Shown: one piece after another, positions 12,201 through 24,345 of the stretch | Position numbering within the stretch: the first letter of the stretch is position 1 | How the letters are laid out: each line of letters starts with the position of its first letter | Source: Epiperipatus broadwayi | Lineage: Eukaryota > Onychophora > Udeonychophora > Euonychophora > Peripatidae | Direction of reading: 5' to 3' | DNA length: 64,000 nucleotides | Assembly (NCBI GenBank): GCA_028023455.1 | Contig: JAQFVV010000253.1 | Span: 198,501 to 262,500 of the forward strand | Translations under genes and position numbers: made by a program | The notes under the pieces: generated by a model | What the model saw: the letters and a program-made list of their open reading frames with translations, nothing else | Databases searched by the model: none | What the model was told of the DNA's origin: nothing

Positions 12201-14347
12201 AGATTTATAATAAAACAATATCGTCTTAGTGTAGAAAATTATTAATGCACTTGCCAAAACATGTCTCTCAATACATGCCAAAGTATACTTATTTATCTTA
12301 GCATTAAATTTTAGTCATCTGTTATTAAATTTACTACTTTCTTTGTCAACAAAATAATTCACCATATAAAAAATTAAAAAAACGATAACTATAACAATCA
12401 AAAGAATAAAAAAAATCATATTACAATGATTCCTCATTATATTCTGTTCTTATTTTCTATTTACAAGGGCAATTAAAAAAATGGCAATTTATACTTAGAA
12501 TTATAAAAAAAAATATTACTATCAGTGCATTCTCACTAATAAATGTAAATTGATTAAGAGTATAATTGATAACATTTCTGGATATGCATAACTATTGTCT
12601 TATTTTTTTTTTTTTTGTAAAATAAATTGAATATTGGGAATCATGTGAAATGGCTAATATTACAATATGTTCTTATCACAATCAATTCTGTTCTTTAATA
12701 ATATATTATATAATAATTCAAGCATTGTAGTTAGATCTCAAACATTTAGATTTTCTAATTAGATTTTTGTGCATAACTTAGTAATAATTTATTTTATTAT
12801 AAAACAAACTTAACAAACAGAGATGTAATCTACTCCTCATCCAAAGATATCATTTTCTTTTAGAGTGCACTTTCTTCCATACATATTACCATATAATTTT
12901 ATCTTCAACTGACTCTAAAATATAATCCTTTATTATTTTATTAAATAGAATAGTTAAAGGTTTATTTCCAACATAACGTTTGCAATCTTTAAAATTTTTG
13001 TTCTTTGTTTTTTAAATTGTTATTTCTATTTCAATTTGACATCTCTGAAATTACAGTCTATATTATAATGAATATAATAGAATAAATATCAAATACCAGT
13101 CTCATGTATTTCCTGATATCTAATCGGTGTTGTGAAACTTTCTTTAATTATTGGCACATTATAGTTGTCATTTAATAACATTTCTTATTTAAAACAATTT
13201 TCTGGATTTAAATATTTTTGAAAAAATGGATCTGAAGTGAAAGAGATCCCCTTTTACTTCAATAAACCTCATCAAAAGAGCCATTTTAAGTTAATGGAGA
13301 AAACTTGTTTAATCTTGGTTTGATCAATTTGTAGTTCTTAGCAATATCAAAAGATAAACTTATATCTGTTTAAATGGGTGTAATCTCTTAATTTCCATTT
13401 TTTATCAAACTAAAAATCGACAAGAAATACAAATTCAATATACAATGTTTTAAATGCCTCACAGTTATATTATTTCAGCCACATGCCCTGTTTAATTTTT
13501 TAAAAAAATTGAATTTTGCAACCCATTCAAAATAGATCTTTTTGAATCGGCTGCCAAATTCCAGTTTTTCTTTATTTAAGGAGGAAGTGAAAAAATAAAT
13601 AAATAAATAAATAAATAAATAAAATAAAGAGGAAGTGTGACTGAAATAATATAATTGCAGGATATTTAAAATATTTTATAGAGTTGTCAAATAGCATTAT
13701 GCCTTTTCTTTATTAAATTCAATATAGAACAAAAAAAACTTGTAGTAGACTAAAAAGAAATAGCCTTTTGTTTCTTTTTTGTCCTGTTATATTCCTATAG
13801 AAATTGTATTTTTTAACTTTTTTATGCATCATAGTAGCTACTAACGTGCATTTCCTGCATTTGATGTAACAATAATTAATTATCTATTCTTATACCACTT
13901 ATTTATGTAACTTATTTCCCCCTAGATTGTTTTCAAACAATGAATTATACATCTTGGAAAAGAAAAATAATGTAAAAGTATATTAACAAATTAATGAAAG
14001 TTTCCAAATCCAAGAAAGATCACATAATAATCTTAGCATTTTATATAAAATTCATAACAAGAAATGTGCAAACAAGAATGTATTTTAGTCTGGCTTGCCG
14101 CAAATGTTCTTGCATAGGAAATTAATCTAAATAGTGCCAACTGTGAATGTTATTTAAATATAGAATTTGGAATGTCTTCATTATAAATATGATTACATAA
14201 TATTTGGTATTGTAAAATTTTTAGTAATATATATATATATATAGTAGAGAGATAGATATGACAATGAAGATTTCAAAAATAATTTTATATTAATATAAGT
14301 TATTTTAAAAATCTTAATTTTTAATTCAATAAAATTCGTTTTTTTAG
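9241..14347. other. Gene-poor AT-rich stretch, probably intronic
   Basis: About 5 kb with no recognisable coding family. It lies just upstream of an M13-peptidase exon that must have an earlier exon, so it is probably intron. A GC-richer islet at 10345-10395 stands out; on the minus strand it opens with ATG and encodes MAPQRRRSAKELR before frame loss. Its identity is unknown. A homopolymer C run lies at 12046-12054. Confidence 0.5.
13587..13625. repeat. (AAAT)n microsatellite
   Basis: About nine near-perfect tetranucleotide units. Confidence 0.9.
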
Positions 14348-14399
14348 TTTTGTTAGCTGGATTTCTACAATCACCACTCTATGATATCGATTTTCCAAG
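14348..14399 (+). CDS. M13 (neprilysin-like) metallopeptidase, exon upstream of the zinc exon
   Basis: A 52-bp exon between acceptor tttttag (14341-14347) and donor AAG|GTAAAA. Reading with two leading and two trailing partial bases gives LLAGFLQSPLYDIDFP. This matches the conserved 'FPAGxLQPPFFD' block that immediately precedes the zinc-binding segment in M13 endopeptidases (neprilysin, endothelin-converting enzyme). Those are membrane or secreted enzymes that cleave small peptides on the amino side of hydrophobic residues. Its trailing AG joins the first A of the next exon to make an Arg codon, continuing the family alignment without gap. The preceding exon, expected to encode the 'NAYY' block, was not found. 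The usual Phe-Pro is Leu-Leu here. Confidence 0.75.
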
Positions 14400-15073
14400 G
14401 TAAAAAAAAAAACTATTTATATATCACCATTATCATTTTCAATCATTATCAATCGAATGAAGAAGAAAGTCGATTCAAACTTATTCTAGTATTTTTAGTC
14501 TAGAGTTTTTTTCTTTTTATATTATCCCAATAAACTTTTTTATCTCAAATATCTGTTTTATATCAAAGATAATGCTACCTCTTTAACAGTATTTTAGAAT
14601 AACTGCAACTCAGTATTATAAATTTTTTAATAGTATTTATGATTCCAGACGTTCTATAATTTATAGTTTTTTTAAATATATCTAAAAAAGATAATAGAAA
14701 TGGAAAAAGTAAAATTGAGTTATGCCAAGTGTTTTCATTTAATTATAAAATGGCTATTGTTTTTAATTAATATTTAATATTTATAACCGAACTAAAGATA
14801 ATCACTAATTTTATTAATGATTAGAAATAATCATTATTACATTTATATGAAGCGACTAGCGTCAAAGTTGTAAGGGTAGAGATATTTGATACTTATCTCA
14901 TGTAACCCAGCTTACACAAAGCTGTTCAGCCGCGCATTCTTCCCCTGTAACTACTGTTATGCTATTTAGTGTAAACTTAAATGAATAATTATATATATAT
15001 ATATTCTAACAATTTTAATAAAACTGTAAATAAGTTACTGTTTATCAAATATGTAATGATGATGAACAAATCT

Positions 15074-15183
15074 TTTTTTTCCATATGTCATAGTATCGAC
15101 CGGGAGGCGAACCCACAACTGTCTGCAACCAACTACTTACTTGCAAGGCGATTGCGCCGACCTCTCGGCTAACAACGCTTGAC
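15074..15183 (-). mobile_element. tRNA-derived SINE with target-site duplications
   Basis: A minus-strand copy of about 100 bp. It contains an A-box-like gttagccgagaggtc and a B-box-like gtgggttcgcctcccgg, the internal RNA polymerase III promoter of a tRNA-derived SINE. The 3' end is a short A-tail (T-run at 15074-15081 on the plus strand). Perfect 12-bp duplications atgaacaaatct flank it at 15062-15073 and 15184-15195, proving retroposition. A related copy with its own TSD lies at 56276-56391. The element lies in the intron between two M13 exons. Confidence 0.9.
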
Positions 15184-15940
15184 ATGAACAAATCTGTTGG
15201 AGGATGAAATAAGTCCAAATGTACTAAGATAATTCATAAGCAAATTGTAAATAACATCCATATTTTTGTGAGATAAAAATGACTGCATTTATCTAACCTT
15301 TAAAAGTATATAACAAACTGGAAGTCAAATAAACGTGATCATTTTTATCTGACATATATATTGGTATTAATGTATAAAATGCTATACGTCATTTGTAAGT
15401 TTATTTAAATGAATCTTTGAGAATGCAGTTTGTGAATTACTTTAGCTATTCTTTGTTTCTTGGGAATAGGTATATACATATTGAATAGCAAAAATTTTTG
15501 CAAGATATTAAAATCGCAATGAATTTTTCTTTATGGTCTATATGAAAGATTCACATTTATGTATTTTGCCTCTTCTTTCAGGATTTTATTTTGTGGTGTA
15601 GTCAATTAAATATTTCAATGTTTGTTGTTATTTTACGGATGAATTAAAGGTACTAAATTATATCAGCATCTTGATTACATTTAATGCAATATGAATTTGC
15701 GATTTCTTAAGAAATCATTAAAATCTGAGTTCAGTATCTAAAATAATTTTTTAAGTTTTTGCCCAAATTCAGCTTTGGTTTTTGATATTTAATTAGCATT
15801 ATATTTATATCCTCATCTAATAGTAATATTTTTATATGTGAACATTTGTATGAAGAATAAACTAAATTATCATTAAATATATTACTATAAACTGACATTA
15901 AATGATTATGACAATTAATAGTAATTAATAAAATTTATAG

Positions 15941-16008
15941 AGCAATAAACTATGGAAGAGTTGGATCATTTATTTCTCATGAATTTGCCCATGGACTTGA
16001 CAATTTTG
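15941..16008 (+). CDS. M13 (neprilysin-like) metallopeptidase, HExxH zinc-site exon
   Basis: A 68-bp exon after acceptor aaatttatag and before donor TTTG|GTGAGT. It encodes AINYGRVGSFISHEFAHGLD and then NF. This is the M13 signature region: the 'NYGxxGxxxxHExxHGxD' block holds two zinc-ligand histidines and the catalytic Glu (HEFAH), plus the HGxD Asp that orients a ligand. Phase is one base in and one base out, matching both neighbouring exons. The motif is intact, so the encoded domain could be catalytic. Substitutions relative to typical members (Ser before HE, Phe-Ala within it, Leu in HGLD) suggest a diverged paralogue. The third zinc ligand would be further downstream and is not seen. 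Confidence 0.88.
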
Positions 16009-17247
16009 GTGAGTTAATTATATATATATATATAATGATTACTATTAGAAAACTTTTTCAACTTTTATTTTGATCAGTCGCCTTCTCTTTTTATATTACT
16101 TTTATTTATATTTTGCAACATATTTGTCTTAGGCTATTATAATTTTTTTTCCTTATAAAATTAAAATTATTTTTATATTTAATAAAAAATACACTATATA
16201 CACATATAAGCACATCAAAATTGCTTACATTTGCATCGTGAATTGATATACCTTTGTAGCATTAATAATAATAAAATAATCGACAAACTTTATTGTTGGA
16301 AGGTTCATAAAAAGTTTCAGCACTGGATGTGCCAAGCTCGAAATGGTTCCAAAAATGTTATGCTCCAATATCTGATATTTTATCTTATATAATGCTTTGA
16401 TAACTTAAAAATATTAGATTTATTACATTTTTATTTTTTGTTTGATTACTTTCACATCTTTTAAAATATTGATACTGCTATTTTTTTTTTTTGTGGCATA
16501 TATATGTACATAATCATGTACGCTATTCAACACACTGCGCTAGAATGTTTTACTAATCTCCTTATCAGTACAAGAATTAGACACTAGCAGTACTTAAGCA
16601 ACAAACAAAAGAAAATACTTATATGTGTCATTTTGAATCGGGAAACGAACATTGACAGATACTTAATTCAGAGATCGCTCACCACGTATGTGTTAAATAA
16701 AAAATAATAATAAAAGAGGCGTGGTATAATGTTAATAATAGTATCATTACCATTAGATCAACAGCATCCCATCCAGTATATATTAAAAAATACTTAAATT
16801 TGAATACTACTGAATGCCGGCATACAGTGTGTACAACTTTGTTATTATATACAAGAAATTATTTAAAAACATTGTTTGTAAATATGTATGTAATCATGAG
16901 GTATAAATAGACATTTATTGTCTAGTTTTCTTCCATCTAATTTATATCTATATCTAAAAACAGCTCTATATTATTTAATAATTACATCTATATAAACTAA
17001 TGTGTTTCATTATCCTAGGCTGTTGAAAATGAGATTGTTTCTCTTCTTTGAGATATATAATTCAAACCTTTCCAAGGTATAAGCTAATTTAAACATCTGG
17101 TTTTTAAATGTGACTGTTTTTTGCCAGTACTAAAAATAAATATTGATTTATTCAACAGTAAGCTTAGAAATGAAGGGTTGTCCTTTCATTTAAAGTAAGT
17201 GCATTCTGTTTATAAGTAGAAGGTTAGATTTCATTTCTTCAATTTAC

Positions 17248-17283
17248 CCCCCCCCCCATATATATATATATATATATATATAT

Positions 17284-17320
<37 letters not shown>
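17248..17320. repeat. (C)n plus (TA)n microsatellite
   Basis: A C homopolymer of about 11 bases runs straight into about 60 bp of TA dinucleotides with one GATA interruption. Confidence 0.9.
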
Positions 17321-17322
<2 letters not shown>

Positions 17323-17484
17323 TGACAAAGCATAACTTTTTTAGGAATGGAAGCACACTACATAATCTTTTTATAATGTTTTTATTTCACTTACAATAAC
17401 AATTTTTACATAATGGCACCTAATATGTACATACATATTACACACATCTAAAAAAATCTGAAACTCTTATCTGTAAATTAGAGA

Positions 17485-17850
17485 ATACATTATCAACATA
17501 TTTTTATCTTCCAAATGCATTTAACAGTCTTAACTGTAAAGTATGTAATGTGTTAGTCAAGTTCATTCTTTGCCATATATAAAAACAATTCAACTGTGGT
17601 AAAAAAATTGAAAGTGGACAAAAATTCCATACAAAAAAAATGAATTTGAATAGCTCATTCTTCTTTTTTATGTTAATCAGACTGTGATTAGTTTAAATAT
17701 AGATAATACATTATCAATATATTTTTATCTTCCAAATGCATTTATCATTCTTAAAAGTTTTGACTGTAAATTATATAATTCATTAGTCAAAGTCATTCTT
17801 TGCTTTATAAAACAACAATTCAGGTGTTGGTAAAAAAATTGAAAGTGAAT
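17485..17850. repeat. Tandem duplication, ~220-bp period
   Basis: The sequence around 17488-17632 (atatttttatcttccaaatg, then a 'gtaa-gt-ttagtcaa-ttcattctttgc' segment and 'ggtaaaaaaattgaaagtg') repeats at 17718-17852 with substitutions and small indels. No coding. Confidence 0.75.
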
Positions 17851-17947
17851 TGTTTAAATTGAATTTTAATTAAAGTTTTTGAAAGTTTTTGTAAATTTTT
17901 CTATGGAAGAACTCATTCTGTTTAATACATAGATGCTTCTTCCCTGC

Positions 17948-18853
17948 TATACACACCTGGATCTCATTTTATGCGATAGATAGGTTCCTCAGAAAATGTG
18001 CATAAAAGAAATCACACAAAAATAGACTTAACTTACCTTGAAAAATGGCAGATAGGTTATGTAATTTTCAAAAATAGCATAAAAGCAAAGCAACAAAGAA
18101 AAATTACTTTAAAATTCGCATTAAAAAAATAAGGAAATAAAGTATGACTAATAAAATTTTTTAAATATTTGAAAAAATTAATACAAGACAAAATTTTTTA
18201 CTTTTTTTATTAACTACAGTATTTAATTTTACATTTTTTATACATATTTTAATCATTACCACTATTTGACAAAATGTGTTTGTTTGTGAATTGGTAAGAA
18301 ATTAGATTCATGATGTGATGTACATCTAGTGCCACTTTCAGTCTTGTGCTGTGTTAATGGTTTTCTGTTTCTATATTAAAAAAATGAGATCGCAATCAAA
18401 CAAAAAGATTATACATTATCGTTAGAAAGATTATTTTCAGTTTATAAAATCACTAAAATATTCGTTATTATTTATTTTAAAGATCTAAAAAAATATTATT
18501 TTCTGTTATCTAACAAAATGCATTTTAAAAGTTTAAAATTTTTGAATATTTATTGCAATATTTTTATACTCAAGTATAAATCTATTGTTATTATTTACTA
18601 ATTAGTATAAGTAGGTTATGTACATAGAAGCTAAGATTCTAAATACAGCTTCAAGCCATAGTAACATTAGCTGCTAATATAATGTTATATTTTTTTAAAA
18701 AAAAAGTATTTCAAGTCAAAATAAGTTATTAATAATTTAAATTTCTTGATATCTAATAAATATAGTGAAATATGAAAGATATTATGAAAAAACATGAATC
18801 ACATAACTTCAAAATTGCATGAAAATAATCTGCATAAAAGGAGACCCAGGTGT
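17948..18853. mobile_element. Non-autonomous DNA transposon with ~25-bp TIRs
   Basis: The left end (17951-17975) reads acacacctggatctcatttt followed by atgc. The right end, reverse-complemented (18832-18852), reads acacctgggtctccttttat followed by gc. These are imperfect terminal inverted repeats about 905 bp apart, both abutting TA. No transposase is encoded. A TA target and this size would fit a Tc1/mariner-like non-autonomous element, but the superfamily is inference. Confidence 0.55.
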
Positions 18854-18929
18854 ATATATATATATATTTATAATTTAAAAGTAGAAGTTAATATATATAT
18901 ATATTTATAATTTAAAAGTAGAAGTTAAC
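18853..18929. repeat. 39-bp direct duplication
   Basis: A (TA)n run followed by tttataatttaaaagtagaa and gtta occurs twice back to back, nearly identical, directly at the right end of the preceding TIR element. This points to a recent slippage-type duplication. Confidence 0.85.
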
Positions 18930-19194
18930 ATCAACTACTGAAAGACTATCTAGGATTTAACAGTAAACTACTCAATGGGAGATAATTACTTCTGCTTTCC
19001 AAGTACAGATATTTAAAAAAATTATGAGTTTTCCATTACTATAATTTAAAATTTACATGTATGTAGACAATTTTCAAATGCAATGTTTTTTATAATCATG
19101 CTATACAGGTATTTTAAATCAGATAATATAACAAATTGGAACACTCTTTATGTAAAATGTTATGTACATTATCAAAATATTGGTACCAATTTTG

Positions 19195-19290
19195 AGTGTG
19201 TTCATGGCCATTTTTAATTCTAAGGACTGCACAAAACCACATCTGACACATCCAAGTGATAAATGATATTAAATAATCCACACCTGGTTA
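19195..19290. mobile_element. MITE copy A (partner of 20025-20150)
   Basis: This sequence (aattctaaggactgcacaaa, then a 'ctgacacatccaagtgataaa' stretch and 'aataatccacacc') matches the reverse complement of 20040-20150. Copy A lacks one of the two terminal arms seen in copy B. Confidence 0.6.
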
Positions 19291-19539
19291 TGATATAACC
19301 ATTCATTACACATTTTAAATTTACATCAATAATTAAAAAATTAAATTGCAAATTTTATAAGGGCCTCACATGGTCAAGTGTAGAACTGATATCAGGTCAG
19401 AAGATCAAATGTGAACGATGCTACTTTTTCTTATCTCGATTTTTCCAAATTACATGTAACAAAGGAAGCATGCAACATCACAGTTTTTATCTGGTAAAAA
19501 AATCCAATTAATTATTTCCACATGTTATAGGCATATATT

Positions 19540-19995
19540 GTAATAAAATTTATATTTTAGAAGTTATAAGCTTTTAGTGTTTCAAAATTATAAGCTTGGA
19601 TAGATTGTAGTTCTGAATTTTTTGGATAATACTGTGTATCATCAAAAACATCATTACCCCTCCCTGCACACTATGGCAATCTGTACCATCATTATTATAA
19701 TAAAATTCATATTTTAAAAGTTATAAGCTTTTAGTATTTCCAAATTAAAAGTTTGGTTTGAACAATTTTACATTATTTCAACATGTGGTTGTTGGCATAT
19801 ATTGTAATAAAATTTGTATTTTAAAAGTTATAAGCTTATAGTATTTCAAAATTATAAAGTTGATTTGATCCGATATCTGCATTTTCTGGATGATACTTCA
19901 TATCATCAAAAACATTCATTTTCTTATTTATATACTTTGCTGCTTTGTGCCATTATTAATGTAATAAAATTTATATTTTAGAAGTTATAAGCTTT
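19540..19995. repeat. Tandem/dispersed unit, four copies
   Basis: The motif taataaaatttatattttag followed by aagttataagctttt occurs at about 19541, 19698, 19808 and 19958, with similar follow-on sequence. A second shared block, 'ggat-atact-cgtatcatcaaaaac', also occurs twice. Copies are diverged and irregularly spaced. They lie between the two MITE copies. Confidence 0.7.
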
Positions 19996-20024
19996 TTACT
20001 AGACTGCACTCACAATCATTTTGA

Positions 20025-20150
20025 ATTCTCAGGACTGTCCAAAACCCCCACTGATACAGGCAAGCAACTTGGTGTGGATTATTCGATGTAATTTATCACT
20101 TGGATGTGTCAGTGATGGTTTTGTATTCAAAATGGTGGGGAGTACATTCT
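20025..20150. mobile_element. Palindromic MITE copy B
   Basis: The left arm (20031-20070) contains cattttgaattctcaggac and 'caaaacccccactgata'. The right arm (20106-20140) reads as its imperfect reverse complement, including tgtcagtgatggttttg and 'attcaaaatggt'. Each arm is about 30 bp, and the left arm carries an extra 14 bp or so. Copy A at 19195-19290 is in the opposite orientation. Confidence 0.6.
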
Positions 20151-20389
20151 AAATCAACACCAAAATATTTTTACGTTTTTATAGATTTAAATATTTAAAA
20201 CTTAACAGAAATTTTCTGAGTATTTTTTAATAAAATTTTTATCTATGTTATAATTAGAGTAACATCCAATAAAAATATGACATTGAAAACTGAATCTACA
20301 TATATAAATCCATATATCGTTTTACAAAAGAAACATGTCTACTTAAAAAAAAAGAGAAGTTGTAATACTTTCCATTTTTCACATATATA

Positions 20390-20480
20390 GTATTTATGAC
20401 GGTTTATAAACTTTTAACATGTAGGATAATAAGCTAATAGTTATTCTCTTGTAAATTTTACAGATGGATCAGACAGTATA
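20390..20480. repeat. Dispersed repeat, copy 1 (partner 27570-27660)
   Basis: Shares with 27570-27660 the ordered blocks tagtatttatga, 'cttttaaca', 'taggataataa-ctaatag' and 'tttacag-tggatcaga'. About 75-80% alike by eye, in the same orientation. No function seen. Confidence 0.6.
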
Positions 20481-21536
20481 GCGAGCATGTACTCAATTAT
20501 TAAAGATTATTTAAAGTTCTTTTAGATTTAAAATATTATTTTAAATGTGCATCTGTAGGAGGGCATAGTGAGATAGATATATAAGCATCTTGCGTGAATA
20601 AATAAAACTTGTGACATTTATTAAAATGAATGTTAATAAGTAAAATCCATATAGGATGGCTTAAAATAAAATAAAAATTGAACTAATTACATTTCAGTTG
20701 TTTTGTTTGAAAAAAAAATTAATTCATCAGATTTACTGATAACAAATGAATCTACAAATAGTAGTCAAAAGATAAGAATTTTTCAATTTATTACTATCTT
20801 TTAATTGCAGAGCGATTGTCTAATTGTAATTAAAGAAAGAAAAATGTAAAAAAAAATGATGAAGAAAATATAAAGGGCACACATTTTGGGAGAATTATTA
20901 TTCATTAATTCGTTGATTTAATTTGATCTGGACTGGAGAGTTGCGAGTTGAGAAGTATATATTCTTTTAGCTTTTGTGAAACGTGGCTAAAGAATTATTT
21001 CACAGTTTAGAGTTATTTTGTAAAGCAAAATTCGTCTTGTCAGAAATAGGAAACCCAAGGATCATTTGTTGATACAGCCAAAGAATATACATTGCTAGGC
21101 ACTAAAGTGTACCAACTCACCATAAACTATGTAGATTTCTTCTGGAGCTTTCCGAACTTGAGCGTTAATGCCTAACCCAGGATTAGTTTAAAAGGCGTAT
21201 AGAAATGTGTGAACCTAGATTGACTTTATTTTGTCTTTCAAAACGGAATATTTAAAAAGAAACCACTTGACAAAGAGAACATTACAATTTTATGCCATTT
21301 TGATCAGTAATAAGTATTAAAAAAATAACATACAATGGTAAGACTTGAAAAGGGCTTATGTCAGTACTGAACTGAGTTCAGACCTATATGACTATGTGAG
21401 CTGATGGGCTTGAATTGAAAATATTAAGATGTTTTCAATTTAAGACATAGTTTTTAGTTAAATAGAGATAAAAGATGGCTGCTGGAGGGTTGCATTAGAT
21501 CCTAAGATCTAGGTGCAGTGCTCGCAGATCCAAGGC

Positions 21537-21578
21537 TCCTCACTGACGAAGGCCACAAGTCAGAAACTAGTCTGGGGA
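21537..21578 (+). ncRNA. Candidate type I hammerhead ribozyme, minimal stem III
   Basis: The core order is correct. Stem I 5' strand TCCTCA (21537-21542) is followed by CTGACGA (21543-21549, matching CUGANGA). Stem II then forms between GGC and GTC around CACAA. GAAA follows (21563-21566), then CTAGTC ending at the expected cleavage site after C21572, then stem I 3' strand TGGGGA, which pairs with TCCTCA over six positions with one G-U. Between GAA and the cleaved C lies the palindrome ACTAGT, so stem III would form best in a dimer, as reported for Penelope-associated hammerheads. Stem II is weak, with an A-A closing mismatch. Confidence 0.5.
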
Positions 21579-21660
21579 TATTGTATGAGTAGGCACTTGA
21601 TAGAGATTTTATGCACAAGCCTTATGGCATCCATTGATTACTCTAGCTTGCTGTGTGTGG

Positions 21661-21662
<2 letters not shown>

Positions 21663-21708
<46 letters not shown>
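21663..21708. repeat. (TA)n microsatellite
   Basis: About 45 bp of TA dinucleotides inside the dispersed repeat. Confidence 0.95.
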
Positions 21709-21711
<3 letters not shown>

Positions 21712-22614
21712 GTTTTGCCTGTTTTAGTTTACAATCTGATTTCTTTTTTAACATTCATTTTACATGTATTAATTAGTTAGTCGTTGTTATCCATTTATTT
21801 ATTTTTTATAGGTTTGCAGTATGAACACATTTAACAATAATTAATTTTAATTGTGTGTGTATATATATATATACATGTGTGTGCGTGTGCGTGAATTAAT
21901 TTTAATTGTAAAATAAATTGTTGTTAGTTTTAATTTAAGTTGTCAGTGTTTTTTTAGTTAGCAACATTTATATCCAAATGGTCAATTTAACACTTGTCAA
22001 TTAAGAGAAAAATTTATTTTAATTAAATCGATTGTTTTAAGTCAAGAGGCTGTTTAACCATTGGGCAAAACTGCCGAAATGTTTTGTAAATTGAAGGATC
22101 CTGTTTTTTGAGATGATGACGATGACGATGAAATGAGATTCATTGTAAATTTTCCTTTTTCGAAGTCAGAAATCTCTCATTTGCCATGCTCACAGAAACC
22201 TGTTAGCCATTTTACATTCTTTTGTCATTTCCTGCCCTAAGTTTTTCCGACATTATTCTCAATCCTGCTCCATCTCATTTCCACAACATAATCTTTGCCA
22301 ACTTCATAGCCTTTATATCTAAATCCCCCTTATCTTTTTTTCAAACTCAGCATAAAAACAAGAACTCACCTTCTCTTTGTTTATATTTATTTCCCCACAA
22401 CTTCATTATTTGTGCTTTTTCTACATGCAAGCATTTACATTCAATAAAAAAATGTCTAATATTTTTTATGCCTTCCTTACACAACTTGCAGACTAAATCA
22501 TCCACATTTTTTTCCATTTATGTGTATATTCTCTTGTTACCAACGATCCTTAGACAGTAAACTACTTTCCTTGCTATTATCATAAATTAACGCACACCCA
22601 ATATTCTGGTTACT

Positions 22615-22616
<2 letters not shown>

Positions 22617-22712
<96 letters not shown>

Positions 22713-22804
22713 CACTAAATGGAGATTGGTAGTGATCATTTAAATACAAGCTGAAAAGCAAGTTACGAAATTTATAACTTGTTATATATATATATATATA
22801 TATA

Positions 22805-22835
<31 letters not shown>
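22617..22835. repeat. (TC)n-(TA)n compound and second (TA)n
   Basis: A (TC)n run of 22 or more bp passes directly into about 72 bp of (TA)n (22617-22710). A second TA array of about 55 bp (22783-22835, one interruption) sits at the 3' boundary of the minus-strand LINE. Confidence 0.9.
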
Positions 22836-22838
<3 letters not shown>

Positions 22839-22901
22839 AAACTCTCTTAACTCTCCATACTAGTTCATCATCTCTCCAACTCCCTATTTTTATTAACGCA
22901 T

Positions 22902-24332
22902 CTAGTCTTCTATCCATTCCTTGCAACTATTAATCAACAATTCTCCTAACACAATCATCCCATATTTTGTATATAAGTATACTGACATAAATTGTTTATC
23001 AAAATCTTCTTCATACCATACCATCTTTCTCATCCATCTTGTTGCCTGCCCTTTACTCATAACCCAGTTAAATACTACTTTGGTTATTCTCTTATTACCC
23101 ATATGCTGCAATCTACTGAGCATTTTCATTTTGCTTTTTTCATTTCCTCTTTTGCCATCCACACATCTCCATCTAATGCACATCTTCTATTTCTTTTAGT
23201 ACTTTTTCTAAGTAATCTAACACCCCTTTACTTCTACATAACACATCATTACCATATGTTAACCCTGCTACTCCCATATAATTATAACTACATCATATTT
23301 ATTATGTGAAAACACTGATAATTATCCCATTTATTTCTTTGCTACATTTATCAATTTTTTGTCCTGTTCATTCAAGCAATTTCTCTGATGCCTTAAGATG
23401 ATTCCCAAATAGTTATACCTATTCACCACACATAACTTTATATCCCCCAATAAAAATTCTTTGTCTTCTTTTCCCCCAGTATTAATGATCACTACTTTTG
23501 ATTCTCTTCATTAAATTTAATCCCCATCTCTTTACCCACCCTTGTGCATGTCTGCAGCATAAGTCATCATCGACAAATAAAAGATCCAATAATGCATATA
23601 CTCTTTTGCTACCTATTAATGGCATCTTTACCCCTCTTCCTAGTTTTTTTATTGCTCTCTCCATTTCTCTCAAATACAACAAAATTTGTGACATAGGGCA
23701 TCCTTGCCTTAGTTCCAGCCCATTTTTAGTTTTAACTGATTCTATATTTCCTAATTGATACATATAGTAATTATTTTTATACAATCTCTTAATAAGATCC
23801 ACTAATGCTCCATCCATTCCTAAATTTACTAAACTTACCCAAAATCTATTTTTATTTTTCATGTGCATTCTCTATATCTATAAAAACAATACATAACTGT
23901 CTACCTGTAGTTCTCTCATATCTATATGTTGTGTAACTACAAATAAACTATTTCCTATATGCCTATCCAATCGAAAACCTCCTTGCAATTCTCCCACTAT
24001 ATTATTTTCTTTTATCCATTTTGGAAACTTTTCAGCCACCATATATGCAAAAACTTTGTATAACACTGATGTTATCACTATTGGTCTATAATTATTTAAA
24101 TTTCTATGATCCTCATACTTACCTTTAAAGAGTAACCTTACTCTTCTATTACTCCAACTATCCAGAAGTTCTATCTTCTCTGTTATCTTATTGAAATATG
24201 ATAATAGGTTAATTTTTCCCTATGTTCTAAATTCATTACTATCTCTGGATCCCATCTTTCTAAACCTCTTGCCTTTGTACTTCTAACCTGCCTCATTAAG
24301 TTCAATTTTTGTAAATCTAATATTCCCATTAC
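22902..24332 (-). pseudogene. LINE reverse transcriptase region, broken
   Basis: Fragments in order include, at 23878-24078, the block NNIVGELQGGFRLDRH (RT motif 'xxQxGFR') preceded by NYRPIVITS in another frame. At 23482-23868 come GLELRQGCPMS (the 'RQGCPLS' motif) and LLFVDDDL (the 'ADD' catalytic motif, altered). At 22902-23183 is the C-terminal region with FNWVMSKGQATRWM and YEEDFDKQF. The upstream frame resumes on the other side of the fold-back insertion at 25198 when one TSD copy is skipped, so the insertion happened after this LINE. Confidence 0.75.
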
Positions 24333-24345
24333 TATATGCTTTTAT

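Larger units (their letters stand above)
21480..21735 (+). mobile_element. Dispersed retroelement-like repeat with hammerhead motif
   Basis: A GC-richer segment containing the hammerhead-like motif at 21537-21578. A part shared with the MITE at 1070-1176 follows (tttatgcacaagcc, 'tggcatccattgattactc', a '-tgtggcaatat' part, then a 45-bp (TA)n, then ttttgcctgtttta). I see no coding. Hammerhead motifs with this short stem III are known from Penelope-like elements and related small retroelements, so this may be a solo terminal repeat of such an element; that is inference. Confidence 0.5.

Noticed and set aside
15090-15180. Functional tRNA gene
   Set aside because: A/B-box-like parts are present, but flanking TSDs, an A-tail and a second copy elsewhere show a SINE; no plausible cloverleaf with anticodon was made out.
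14348-16008. M13 exons as a processed pseudogene
   Set aside because: The pieces are separated by GT-AG introns with matching phases, which a processed copy would lack.
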